A DNA stretch of 64,000 bases, taken from JABJGO01 sp963921245. GTDB taxonomy: Bacteria > Pseudomonadota > Alphaproteobacteria > Rhodospirillales > Casp-alpha2. The DNA is taken from NCBI GenBank assembly GCA_963921245.4, contig CAWUEY030000001.1, forward strand, positions 496,001-560,000, given 5' to 3'. The position numbers were made by a program, and so were the translations under genes. The notes beneath the pieces are model-generated. The model was not told where the DNA came from and did no database searches. It saw nothing but the letters and a program-made list of their open reading frames with translations. This document shows, in pieces, positions 1-6,955 of this stretch; positions within the stretch are counted from its first letter, which is position 1, and each line of letters opens with the position of its first letter.

Positions 1-1
1 T

Positions 2-373
2 ACGAAGTTTAATACTGAAGTTACCGAAAACCTGCTGGGTGAAAAGATGATGAAGCGGTTTCTGGGTCTTGGAGAGCCGTCCGCCACGGCCATCCGGGCC
101 GGGTATCGTAACCTGAAAGTTCATCTGGACTATATCACCTTTCTGATTGAACGCCGAAACTGGATCGTTGGTGATGATCTGACGTTTGCCGACATTGCCG
201 CCGCCACCCATATTTCCTCCCTGGACTACATGGCCGAAATTTCCTGGGAAGATCACGAAACCGTTAAGACCTGGTACGCTCGGATAAAATCGCGACCCAG
301 TTTCCGAACCCTGCTAGGGGATCGTATCCCTGGTGCGCCGCCGCCGAACCATTATGCAGACCTCGACTTTTAA
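2..373 (+). CDS. glutathione S-transferase family protein, C-terminal part (5' end outside window)
   Basis: The reading frame is open from the first bases of the window, so this is the 3' part of a longer gene. The visible ~123 residues are the all-helical C-terminal GST domain, with the typical block WIVGDDLTFADIAAA (N-capping box and hydrophobic staple region) followed by a helix ending KSRPSFRTLL. The thioredoxin-like N-terminal domain that binds glutathione lies outside, so substrate and subclass cannot be judged. GSTs are cytosolic and conjugate or reduce with glutathione. It converges on the TPR gene, with only two bases between the stop codons. Confidence 0.85.
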   Translation, partial: TKFNTEVTENLLGEKMMKRFLGLGEPSATAIRAGYRNLKVHLDYITFLIERRNWIVGDDLTFADIAAATHISSLDYMAEISWEDHETVKTWYARIKSRPSFRTLLGDRIPGAPPPNHYADLDF

Positions 374-375
374 AC

Positions 376-1185
376 CTACTCTTCGATAGATACGTCCATC
401 AGTTCCAGGTTGCGCTGGGCATATGCTGCCGGCGCGGTATCCGGTCCGAGCTCCAACACCCACATCCAATCCTTGCGCGCACCGTCGTTATCACCTTTCA
501 GGCGACGGACGATTCCCCGCTCAAGCAGAGCGTCCAGATGAGTGGGCGCGAAATCCAGAATGCGCTCAAGGTCGCGCAAGGCCAGATCATAGTTTTCCAG
601 GTAACGGTTGGCGCTGGCTCGAAACAGATAGGCGTCAACCGGCGCGGGGTCGAGTTCTATCGCTTTGTCGAAATTTTCAATGGCCTCTTCATAAAGAGAC
701 ATTTCCGCCAAGACCGCGCCTCGATCAAGATACAGCGATGCCTGTTCGGGCGAAATCCCAATGGCCGCCACCAGGGTTACAAAGGCCCGTTCGGGCTGAT
801 TATCCAGCACCCATGCCTGTGCCGCCTGCGCCAACAACCCACTGCGCCGAGCGGCACTATCCGTCGGTTCGCTGGCCAGCGCTTCCAGTCGTTCCGCGGC
901 CGCCCGGTAATGCCCCAATTCAATGAGCGATACCGCTGCACAGTGTTCTGCTGCATCGCCACCACCAAGATCCCGCCAGGCGACAGCATCATCAAAAGAC
1001 CGGGCCGCATTGGTTTGCGAAAGCCGGATACAGCTTTTGTATCGTTCCGCATCGGTTTCCACATTCAGGGTTTGCGCCCAGCCAGGGTGCGACTGCAACA
1101 CGAAAGACGCAAACAGTATACCGGTCACGGCAAACGCAATCCGGGGACAGACAGCTCTCTGCTTATATGATAACAAATACTGCAT
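376..1185 (-). CDS. secreted tetratricopeptide-repeat protein
   Basis: 269 residues. A signal peptide is visible (basic start, hydrophobic stretch about residues 17-31, then GWAQ before the mature part). The mature protein contains several TPR-like helical pairs; the clearest is ASLYLDRGAVLAEMSLYEEA followed by AIENFDKAIELDPAPVDAY, then a repeat ending ERILDFAPTHLDALLERG. TPRs are protein-binding scaffolds, so a periplasmic or envelope scaffold role is inferred; no partner can be named. It is divergent from the epimerase-like gene, with a ~50 bp shared promoter region. Confidence 0.75.
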   Translation of the reverse strand: MQYLLSYKQRAVCPRIAFAVTGILFASFVLQSHPGWAQTLNVETDAERYKSCIRLSQTNAARSFDDAVAWRDLGGGDAAEHCAAVSLIELGHYRAAAERLEALASEPTDSAARRSGLLAQAAQAWVLDNQPERAFVTLVAAIGISPEQASLYLDRGAVLAEMSLYEEAIENFDKAIELDPAPVDAYLFRASANRYLENYDLALRDLERILDFAPTHLDALLERGIVRRLKGDNDGARKDWMWVLELGPDTAPAAYAQRNLELMDVSIEE

Positions 1186-1234
1186 TCCTGCTCTTTACCC
1201 CTCGTCAGGCTCACGATCAAGAAGGTGCATACCT

Positions 1235-2137
1235 GTGACAACCCAATTGCCTCACCTGTTATGTTTCGGTCTCGGCTATTGTGGCCGATCCTTGTCCGAT
1301 CATCTCCTCCGGGCGGGGTGGAGGGTTACAGGCACACGTCGGTCCGTTGACCATAGCGCTGAAAACGCCGGGTCTGCTGTAAAAGAGATAGAGTTTCCGG
1401 GCGCTCCGGATGACCTCGGCGAAATCCGCGAGGCACTGTTACAGGCGACACATGTCATTTCGACGGCACCCCCATCCGATGAGGGCGATCCCGTGTTGAA
1501 CCGCCTGCGTAGTGACTTTGAAAACAGCAACCATCTGGAATGGATCGGTTATCTATCAACAACTGGCGTCTACGGAAACACCGACGGTGCCGTGGTGGAT
1601 GAGAGCACCCCGGTTAATCCTTCCGGCATCCGAGGAAGCCGCAGGGTGACGGCGGAACGCCAGTGGATGGCGCTGCACGAACAACACGATCTACCCGTCC
1701 ATATCTTTCGTTTGCCGGGGATTTACGGACCAGCGCGGAGTACATTTGATCAACTCCGCAAGGGAAAGGCCCGGCAAATCCATAAACCAGGGCACAGGTT
1801 CAACCGTATCCATGTGGAGGATATTACGACGACGCTGACGGCCTCCATCAAAAAGCCCGATCCCGGCAATATCTACAATGTTTGCGATGACCTTCCCATG
1901 GAACCAGCGGAAGTTACCCGTTATGCCGCAAATCTCATGGGCATGACGTTACCGCCGCTTGTTTCTTTTGACGAAGCAAAGGCAGACATGTCCGCCATGG
2001 CCCTCAGCTTTTGGCAGGATAACCGGCAGGTCAGCAACGCAAAAATCAAAACGGAACTGGGTGTTTCGCTCCGCTATCCCGATTTTCGGACGGGGTTGGA
2101 CGCCATCTGGGCCGAGGAGCAAAAAATATGCGGCTGA
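1235..2137 (+). CDS. NAD(P)-binding SDR/epimerase-like protein
   Basis: About 300 residues from a GTG at 1235, chosen because AAGAAGG lies ten bases upstream and the protein then begins right before the Rossmann strand. The frame is open further upstream but over the divergent TPR gene. The nucleotide-binding loop GLGYCGRSL occurs at residues ~12-20, followed later by STTGVYG and PGIYGPAR, as in atypical (extended-like) SDR proteins related to YeeZ. The classical catalytic YxxxK is not evident, so an enzymatic activity is uncertain. The 3' end is followed by the sulfotransferase locus. Confidence 0.75.
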   Translation: MTTQLPHLLCFGLGYCGRSLSDHLLRAGWRVTGTRRSVDHSAENAGSAVKEIEFPGAPDDLGEIREALLQATHVISTAPPSDEGDPVLNRLRSDFENSNHLEWIGYLSTTGVYGNTDGAVVDESTPVNPSGIRGSRRVTAERQWMALHEQHDLPVHIFRLPGIYGPARSTFDQLRKGKARQIHKPGHRFNRIHVEDITTTLTASIKKPDPGNIYNVCDDLPMEPAEVTRYAANLMGMTLPPLVSFDEAKADMSAMALSFWQDNRQVSNAKIKTELGVSLRYPDFRTGLDAIWAEEQKICG

Positions 2138-2198
2138 GTTATTTACAAGATCATGCCAGGCCTATAAAAGCGGAACCAGAAACAGGATATGCACGCGG

Positions 2199-2381
2199 AT
2201 GGACAGGGCACTATCTCGGGTGAAAACGGCACGGCAGAAATTCCGCCGGTGGCGGCGGCGGCTTGCCACGCAGCCTTGGCGGGGTTTGTTCGAGCGCAAC
2301 GAACGCCGGTTAGCCGCCTGTCTCAAGGCCTGCGTTGATCAGCACGCGGAAAAAACCATTACCCCCCCCCCCCGGCTGTGA
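2199..2381 (+). other. open frame out of phase with the sulfotransferase, ending just after a poly-C tract
   Basis: From an ATG at 2199 this frame encodes ~60 basic residues (RQKFRRWRRR... ERNERRLAACLKACV) and ends at TGA 2379-2381, just past the 12-C run. One extra C (13) or two fewer (10) would join this frame to the sulfotransferase without a stop. It is therefore probably the true N-terminal extension of that protein, separated by a frameshift that is either real or a homopolymer sequencing error. Confidence 0.5.
2362..2373 (+). repeat. homopolymeric C12 tract
   Basis: Twelve consecutive C residues sit where two open frames meet. Tracts of this length slip during replication and are known as contingency switches of surface-structure genes. 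They are also prone to miscounting in sequencing. Confidence 0.95.
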
Positions 2382-3328
2382 CGGGGCTGCCCAATTTCTT
2401 TGGGGTCGGTGCCGAGAAAGCCGGGACAACTTTTTTATACTCGGTGCTGCGCGATCACTCGAAAATTAAACCCGTTGAAAAAGACGATAATACCCTGAAT
2501 TATTTTGTTAGTGAAAAAATCACTCTTAAGGAATACAAACACAAAACCGAAAAAGTAACGGATTTCGGCATATATCTTTCCTTCGCGGCCGACGTCCTGG
2601 GCCATAAAGATGGCGCAGACAAAATCAGTGAGATTGCCGGAACGGACGTGCGCATTCTGATATCTCTCCGCGATCCCGTCGAACGCATGGTATCGGAATG
2701 GAAAATGCGGGTCGCGGCCAGGTCAAACGATCAGTTCTGGCCCGAGTTAAAAATGGGAAAGCCTTGCTTTGCCGAACATCTGGATTTCCTATCCGCTGTG
2801 GAGGCCACCACTGAGCGCCTGGATAAAAATCTCCCGGCTCAACATCTTTTCATTAATGAAAGTCTATACAATTATATTGGACGTAGCCTTTACGCGGATT
2901 CAATCAGCGCGTATATCAACCGCTTCGGACGCGAAAATGTACATATTATCGTCATGGAAGAGGATTTTGGCGCGCGGACACCGTTCACACTGATGCTGCT
3001 TTTTCGCTTCCTTGGTCTGCTTGATGAGGAAGCGATCCGTATCGCCATAGGCGATAATGAAATGTACCATCACGCGTCAGCCCAGCCCAAATCCTTCACC
3101 GTCGATTATGACGGCGTGAGGCTGACCATAAGGGACAACAAAGGAACTAAATTGAGTTTTGAGAACCCCGATACCGAAATCGTAAAATCGGCGCATGATC
3201 TTAATAACAAGATGAATTTTACCCTGACGCCGCAACAGAAAAAAGATTTGTTTGATCGGTATTTCAAGGACGATGTAAGCGCCCTGGAGTCTCTCCTCAA
3301 TCGGGATTTCTCTCACTGGCGCCCTTAA
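2378..3328 (+). CDS. sulfotransferase family protein
   Basis: 316 residues from a GTG at 2378. The PAPS-binding signature is clear: GVGAEKAGTTFLYSVL at residues ~9-24 (5'-phosphosulfate loop) and ILISLRDPVERMVSEW about residues 93-108 (3'-phosphate site). Such enzymes transfer sulfate from PAPS to carbohydrates or other small molecules; here the target is probably a surface glycan, inferred from the nearby glycosyltransferases. The GTG lies immediately after the poly-C run with no Shine-Dalgarno sequence, so the real start is probably the ATG at 2199 in the other frame. The gene is visibly richer in A+T than its neighbours, suggesting horizontal transfer. Confidence 0.8.
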   Translation: MTGLPNFFGVGAEKAGTTFLYSVLRDHSKIKPVEKDDNTLNYFVSEKITLKEYKHKTEKVTDFGIYLSFAADVLGHKDGADKISEIAGTDVRILISLRDPVERMVSEWKMRVAARSNDQFWPELKMGKPCFAEHLDFLSAVEATTERLDKNLPAQHLFINESLYNYIGRSLYADSISAYINRFGRENVHIIVMEEDFGARTPFTLMLLFRFLGLLDEEAIRIAIGDNEMYHHASAQPKSFTVDYDGVRLTIRDNKGTKLSFENPDTEIVKSAHDLNNKMNFTLTPQQKKDLFDRYFKDDVSALESLLNRDFSHWRP

Positions 3329-3701
3329 AAAACCATACGCAAGGGCTGGTCGGGGCGAATTCTTTGAGCACAGCATATTCGGCCTGCGTGTCGCCACCGA
3401 CCGAGGCGCGACACGCTATCTCGTCCTGCTCTATGTGCGGCGGCGCGCTCGTGCTGGACTCATTTACATCGTGAAAACTCCGAGAACTCTCGGAAATATT
3501 GGATATTATTCGTGACTATTCGCAATTACCTGGCAAGTTTCACGCCACCCAGACTGGGCCGCCGTCGATGCCGTCGTGCCAGACACAAAAAGCTTGATAA
3601 AACGATCTTGTTTGTCGTCACCGAGGCGGCTCCTGCGCATAGCACCCATAATATCGCCAGAATCGGGTTCGCCGGGCCTGCACCAAAAACATAAAAATCA
3701 G
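3329..3701. other. intergenic region, no convincing gene
   Basis: Only short open frames are seen, such as 3512-3694 with a basic, low-complexity translation and no family resemblance. No hairpin followed by a T-run was recognised. Composition returns to that of the flanking genes, so this may be the edge of the transferred sulfotransferase segment. Confidence 0.4.
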
Positions 3702-4493
3702 TCAATCCTGATTGTCGCCCTCATTTGATTCGAGATGGATTAACAGGCTCTCGAGCGTTTGACACAAGCGTCGCAAATCCTGAGGTCGCGACAATCGGTG
3801 ATCACCGTCTTTGACAAACTGTATTTCAACATCATTGCTGACAACCTGTTCCAGAATCCGGTGGGCTGTGTTCCAGGGCACATCCTTGTCACACATGCCC
3901 TGAATCAACCGTATGGGGGATTGAATTGAAATTTCGGCCCGAAGCAACAGGTTTTTACGCCCCTCTTCGATCAGGTGCTGAACGATGATATACGGCTCAT
4001 CATCGTAGTCGTTGGGAATCTCGAGACACCGATCTTTCTCCATCCGGGCGCGCTGCTCATCGGTAAATACATCCCACATCAGGTCTTCGGTAAAATCCGG
4101 GGCCGCCGCAAGACCGATCAATCCCGCAATCCGCTCAGGCCGCCGAAGCCCCAGCAACATCATGATCCAACCGCCCATGCTGGAACCAACCAGAATCTGT
4201 GGCCCTTCCGTCAGGTTGTCGAGGGCTGCTGTCGCATTTTCTGTCCATTGTCCAATCGAGCCGTCAACGAAGTCACCCGACGATTCCCCATGTCCCTGAT
4301 AGTCAAACCTCAGAAAAGATCGGCCAGTTTTTCGACAATGCTCTTCGAGAGTCAGGGCCTTGCCGCCGCTCATGTCCGACTTGAAGCCGCCTAAGAACAT
4401 GACTCCCGGTGTGGTGCCCGCTAACCGGTGGTATGCTATGGTCGTACCATTAGTGGATTCTAGGAATTGCGTTTTCTGTATTTCTGATGTCAT
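3702..4493 (-). CDS. alpha/beta hydrolase
   Basis: About 263 residues starting at MTSEIQ; the frame is open 42 bases further upstream but that segment looks non-coding. The nucleophile elbow is GSSMGG (Ser in LVGSSMGGWIMMLLG). The oxyanion region is FLGGFKSDMSGGKA, and the acid and histidine are plausibly in CDKDVPW and KDGDHRLSRP near the C-terminus. The pattern RFDYQGHGESSG is typical of small serine hydrolases close to the RBBP9/abhydrolase-10 group. It is cytosolic with unknown substrate. It is divergent from the glycosyltransferase operon. Confidence 0.85.
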   Translation of the reverse strand: MTSEIQKTQFLESTNGTTIAYHRLAGTTPGVMFLGGFKSDMSGGKALTLEEHCRKTGRSFLRFDYQGHGESSGDFVDGSIGQWTENATAALDNLTEGPQILVGSSMGGWIMMLLGLRRPERIAGLIGLAAAPDFTEDLMWDVFTDEQRARMEKDRCLEIPNDYDDEPYIIVQHLIEEGRKNLLLRAEISIQSPIRLIQGMCDKDVPWNTAHRILEQVVSNDVEIQFVKDGDHRLSRPQDLRRLCQTLESLLIHLESNEGDNQD

Positions 4494-4546
4494 ATCGCGC
4501 CCCGGTCCTTTGATAGACCGCTTATTGTTAAACAACCGGATTCTCT

Positions 4547-5791
4547 ATGGAAACCCCGTCCGATAACTCTATCAGCACTTCCGGTGAGGAAACACCCGTT
4601 GATGTGACGATTGCTTCTGCTTCTGATGGCGTCGTTCGCCCCCATGCAACAGTGCTTCAGGTTCTGCCAGCCATGGGAACCAGCGGTGGGGTTGAACGGG
4701 GCACGGTCGAGATCGCCCGTGCCATTGTGGAGGCCGGCGGGCGGGCAATTGTCGCATCGGCGGGCGGGGCGCGTGAATACGAACTGACACGGGTCAAGGC
4801 AGAGCACATTTCCCTGCCCGTTGATTCCAAAAACCCGTTCACCATGTACAAGAATATCGAACGGCTGATGAAGATCATTGCCGCTGAGAACGTGGACATC
4901 GTGCACGCGCGGTCACGCGCCCCGGCGTGGAGTGCTTTCTACGCTGCCAAACGAATGAGAACGCCTTTCATTACCACGTTCCATGGCACCTACAGTCACG
5001 GTAATATTTTAAAGCGCCTCTATAACTCTGTGATGACGAGGGGCGAGAAAATTATTGTCATTTCCAATTTTATCGCCGCCCACGTTCGCCAGTACTATGG
5101 CGTTCCGACGAGCCGGATCAAAGTGGTTCACCGGGGCGTCGATCTGGCAAAATTCAGTGCGCCCGCCGTAACGGCGCAGCGCGTCATTGCGTTGGCCAAC
5201 GACTGGCGCCTAACCGAAGGCTATCCCGTTGTCATGTTGCCAGGACGGTTGACCCGCTGGAAGGGCCAGACCGTGTTTATTGAAGCCATCGCCAAACTGG
5301 GACGGAGAGACATCCGGTGTCTGTTGGTTGGCGGCGATCAGGGTCGCCATGAATACCGGCGGGAACTTGAGGCCCTGGTGAGCCGATACGATCTCGGTGA
5401 GGTTGTGCGGATCGTCGACAACTGTAGCGACATGCCCGCCGCCTATATGCTGACCGATGTGGTGGTCTCGGCGTCCACAAACCCGGAGGCCTTTGGCCGT
5501 ATCGCTACAGAAGCCCAGGCCATGGGCCGCCCTGTCATCGCCACCGATCACGGCGGTGCCCAGGAAACCGTCCTTGACGGGGTTACAGGCTGGCTGGTGA
5601 AACCGGGTGATCCGCACACCCTGTCCATGGCCCTGGACAAGGTGCTGTCCCTTGATGCCGAGGCCCGTGAACGCCTAGCGGAAGCCGCGGTTAAAAATGT
5701 CACCGCTAAGTTCTCTACAACCTCCATGTGTCGCAAGACCCTCGACATATACGATGAAATTCTGGCGGATCGGCACGGAACGGATTTCTGA
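4547..5791 (+). CDS. glycosyltransferase family 4 (GT-B)
   Basis: 414 residues. The N-terminal half has the acceptor-domain pattern of GT4 enzymes (MGTSGGVERGT; VDIVHARSRAPAWSAFYAA; FITTFHGTYS). The C-terminal half has the donor-sugar domain (VVHRGVD; MLPGRLTRWKGQTVFIEA; and the EX7E-type segment STNPEAFGRIATEAQAMGRPV). It transfers a sugar from a nucleotide donor to a growing glycan, most likely lipopolysaccharide core. That assignment rests on the one-base overlap with the heptosyltransferase-like gene downstream and on gmhA/hldE elsewhere in the window. Confidence 0.88.
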   Translation: METPSDNSISTSGEETPVDVTIASASDGVVRPHATVLQVLPAMGTSGGVERGTVEIARAIVEAGGRAIVASAGGAREYELTRVKAEHISLPVDSKNPFTMYKNIERLMKIIAAENVDIVHARSRAPAWSAFYAAKRMRTPFITTFHGTYSHGNILKRLYNSVMTRGEKIIVISNFIAAHVRQYYGVPTSRIKVVHRGVDLAKFSAPAVTAQRVIALANDWRLTEGYPVVMLPGRLTRWKGQTVFIEAIAKLGRRDIRCLLVGGDQGRHEYRRELEALVSRYDLGEVVRIVDNCSDMPAAYMLTDVVVSASTNPEAFGRIATEAQAMGRPVIATDHGGAQETVLDGVTGWLVKPGDPHTLSMALDKVLSLDAEARERLAEAAVKNVTAKFSTTSMCRKTLDIYDEILADRHGTDF

Positions 5792-6771
5792 TGGTGCCGC
5801 CGCAAATCGATCCGTCCCGGGCCCGGCACATTCTGGTTATCAAACTCAGCGCGCTCGGGGACATCGTTCAGGCGCTGGGTCCCCTGAAGGCCATTCGGTC
5901 GCATCATCCGGAGGCCAGTATCACCGTTCTCACCACCGCACCTTATGCAGCACTTCTGGAAGCCACCGGTTATGTTGATGTGGTCTGGCTAGATCATCGG
6001 CCGAAGTGGTATCAGCCCAGCAAATGGTTGGGGCTCATGCGGAAAGTCCGCGCCGTGCCCTTCGACTGGGTATACGATCTGCAAACCTCGGACAGGAGCA
6101 ACACCTATTTCCGCCTGTTTCCCCCGACAAGCAGGCCCAATTGGTCCGGCATCGCAGCGGGGTGCTCCCATCCCCACAATAATCCAGCCCGGGATTCAAT
6201 GCACACCATCGACCGTCAGGCAGAACAGCTTCGTATGGCGGGTATTGCGGAAACACCCCTGCCCGATCTAGATGGGGCTATAAGCGCGGTATCCAATCTC
6301 GCACCGCCGCGCCCTTATGCCCTGCTCAGTCCCGGTGGTGCCTCTCATCGGCCCGGAAAGCGCTGGCCTTCGGATTGTTACGCCAATCTCGCAAACCAAC
6401 TGTGTGCCGACGGGTATACGCCTGTTCTTATTGGTACAAGTGCGGAAAAAAATATCCTGAACACCATCCAATCCCGGTGCCCGGATGCCATCAACCTGTG
6501 TGATCAGACCTCACTTCTCGATCTTGTCAGCCTCGCTGGAAAGGCAACAATCGCGGTTGGTAACGACACCGGCCCCCTGCACCTGATCGCTGTTTCCGGC
6601 TGTCCTTGTATCGCCCTCTTTTCAGGGGACTCCGATCCAGCGTTGTGTGCCCCGCGCGGCCAGAAGGTGACGGTTCTTCGGCGCGACAATCTTGCAGACC
6701 TGTCTGTCGAAGATGTTCACGCCGCTCTCAAGAGCCTGATGACGCGCCCGACGAAGGGCATGACACCTTGA
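5791..6771 (+). CDS. glycosyltransferase family 9, heptosyltransferase-like
   Basis: 326 residues; the ATG overlaps the stop of the preceding gene by one base, so the two are translationally coupled. Family features are the N-terminal ILVIKLSALGDIVQALGPLKAI and the C-terminal donor site GNDTGPLHLIAVSGCPCIALF. GT9 enzymes add L,D-heptose from ADP-heptose to the inner core of lipopolysaccharide at the cytoplasmic face of the inner membrane. Whether it corresponds to WaaC, WaaF or another member cannot be decided here. Its stop codon overlaps the -35 element of the thrS promoter. Confidence 0.85.
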   Translation: MVPPQIDPSRARHILVIKLSALGDIVQALGPLKAIRSHHPEASITVLTTAPYAALLEATGYVDVVWLDHRPKWYQPSKWLGLMRKVRAVPFDWVYDLQTSDRSNTYFRLFPPTSRPNWSGIAAGCSHPHNNPARDSMHTIDRQAEQLRMAGIAETPLPDLDGAISAVSNLAPPRPYALLSPGGASHRPGKRWPSDCYANLANQLCADGYTPVLIGTSAEKNILNTIQSRCPDAINLCDQTSLLDLVSLAGKATIAVGNDTGPLHLIAVSGCPCIALFSGDSDPALCAPRGQKVTVLRRDNLADLSVEDVHAALKSLMTRPTKGMTP

Positions 6772-6796
6772 CATTTACGCCCGAATTGGCGATACA
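6768..6796 (+). promoter_or_regulatory. predicted sigma70-type promoter of the thrS leader
   Basis: A perfect TTGACA (6768-6773) and GATACA (6791-6796) are separated by 17 bases. The -35 overlaps the stop codon of the upstream glycosyltransferase. Predicted transcription start is around 6803, placing the leader-peptide ATG at or next to the 5' end of the RNA. Confidence 0.55.
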
Positions 6797-6803
6797 GGCG
6801 CCG

Positions 6804-6866
6804 ATGAAAAACTTGACCACGCCCACCGCGACCACAACCACGACCACCGGAATCGGGGGGCAGTGA
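6804..6866 (+). CDS. threonine-rich leader peptide of thrS
   Basis: A 20-codon open frame, ATG 6804 to TGA 6864-6866. Nine residues are threonine, six of them consecutive (residues 10-15), followed by GIGGQ. It lies directly upstream of an antiterminator/terminator pair and of thrS, whose product charges tRNA-Thr. In known amino-acid attenuators such a peptide senses charged tRNA by ribosome stalling at the run of codons. The stop codon falls inside the G-rich strand of the proposed antiterminator, so a ribosome that finishes the peptide would mask it. Confidence 0.75.
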   Translation: MKNLTTPTATTTTTTGIGGQ

Positions 6867-6907
6867 CGTTCGCGTAGGTTAAAATGAGAACGGTCAGCCC
6901 CTCCCGG
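6855..6907 (+). promoter_or_regulatory. predicted antiterminator pairing of the thrS attenuator
   Basis: The segment GGGGGGCAGTGAC (6855-6867) can pair with GTCAGCCCCTCCC (6893-6905). TGAC pairs with GTCA and GGGG with CCCC, with CAG bulged against a single G. GTT (6868-6870) can extend the stem with AAC (6889-6891). The distal strand includes most of the 5' arm of the terminator, so the two structures are mutually exclusive. Stalling at the threonine codons (6816-6848) would leave the proximal strand free to pair. Confidence 0.6.
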
Positions 6908-6927
6908 GACAGCCGGGAGGGTTTTTT
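6899..6927 (+). terminator. intrinsic terminator / attenuator in the thrS leader
   Basis: Perfect 9-bp stem CCCTCCCGG / CCGGGAGGG (6899-6907 with 6913-6921) with a 5-base loop, followed at once by six T residues. Only ~28 bases separate it from the thrS start, too little for a separate promoter. thrS transcription must therefore read through it, as expected for a regulated attenuator rather than an operon end. Confidence 0.85.
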
Positions 6928-6955
6928 ATTCATCGAATCACCGGGGTACAAACCG

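Noticed and set aside
923..1234. N-terminal extension of the epimerase-like gene
   Set aside because: The open frame overlaps the divergent TPR gene, while a GTG at 1235 with a good ribosome-binding site begins right before the Rossmann fold.
6884..6955. Upstream in-frame start of ThrS at 6884
   Set aside because: It would translate through the terminator hairpin and T-run, and the extra residues do not match the TGS domain start.
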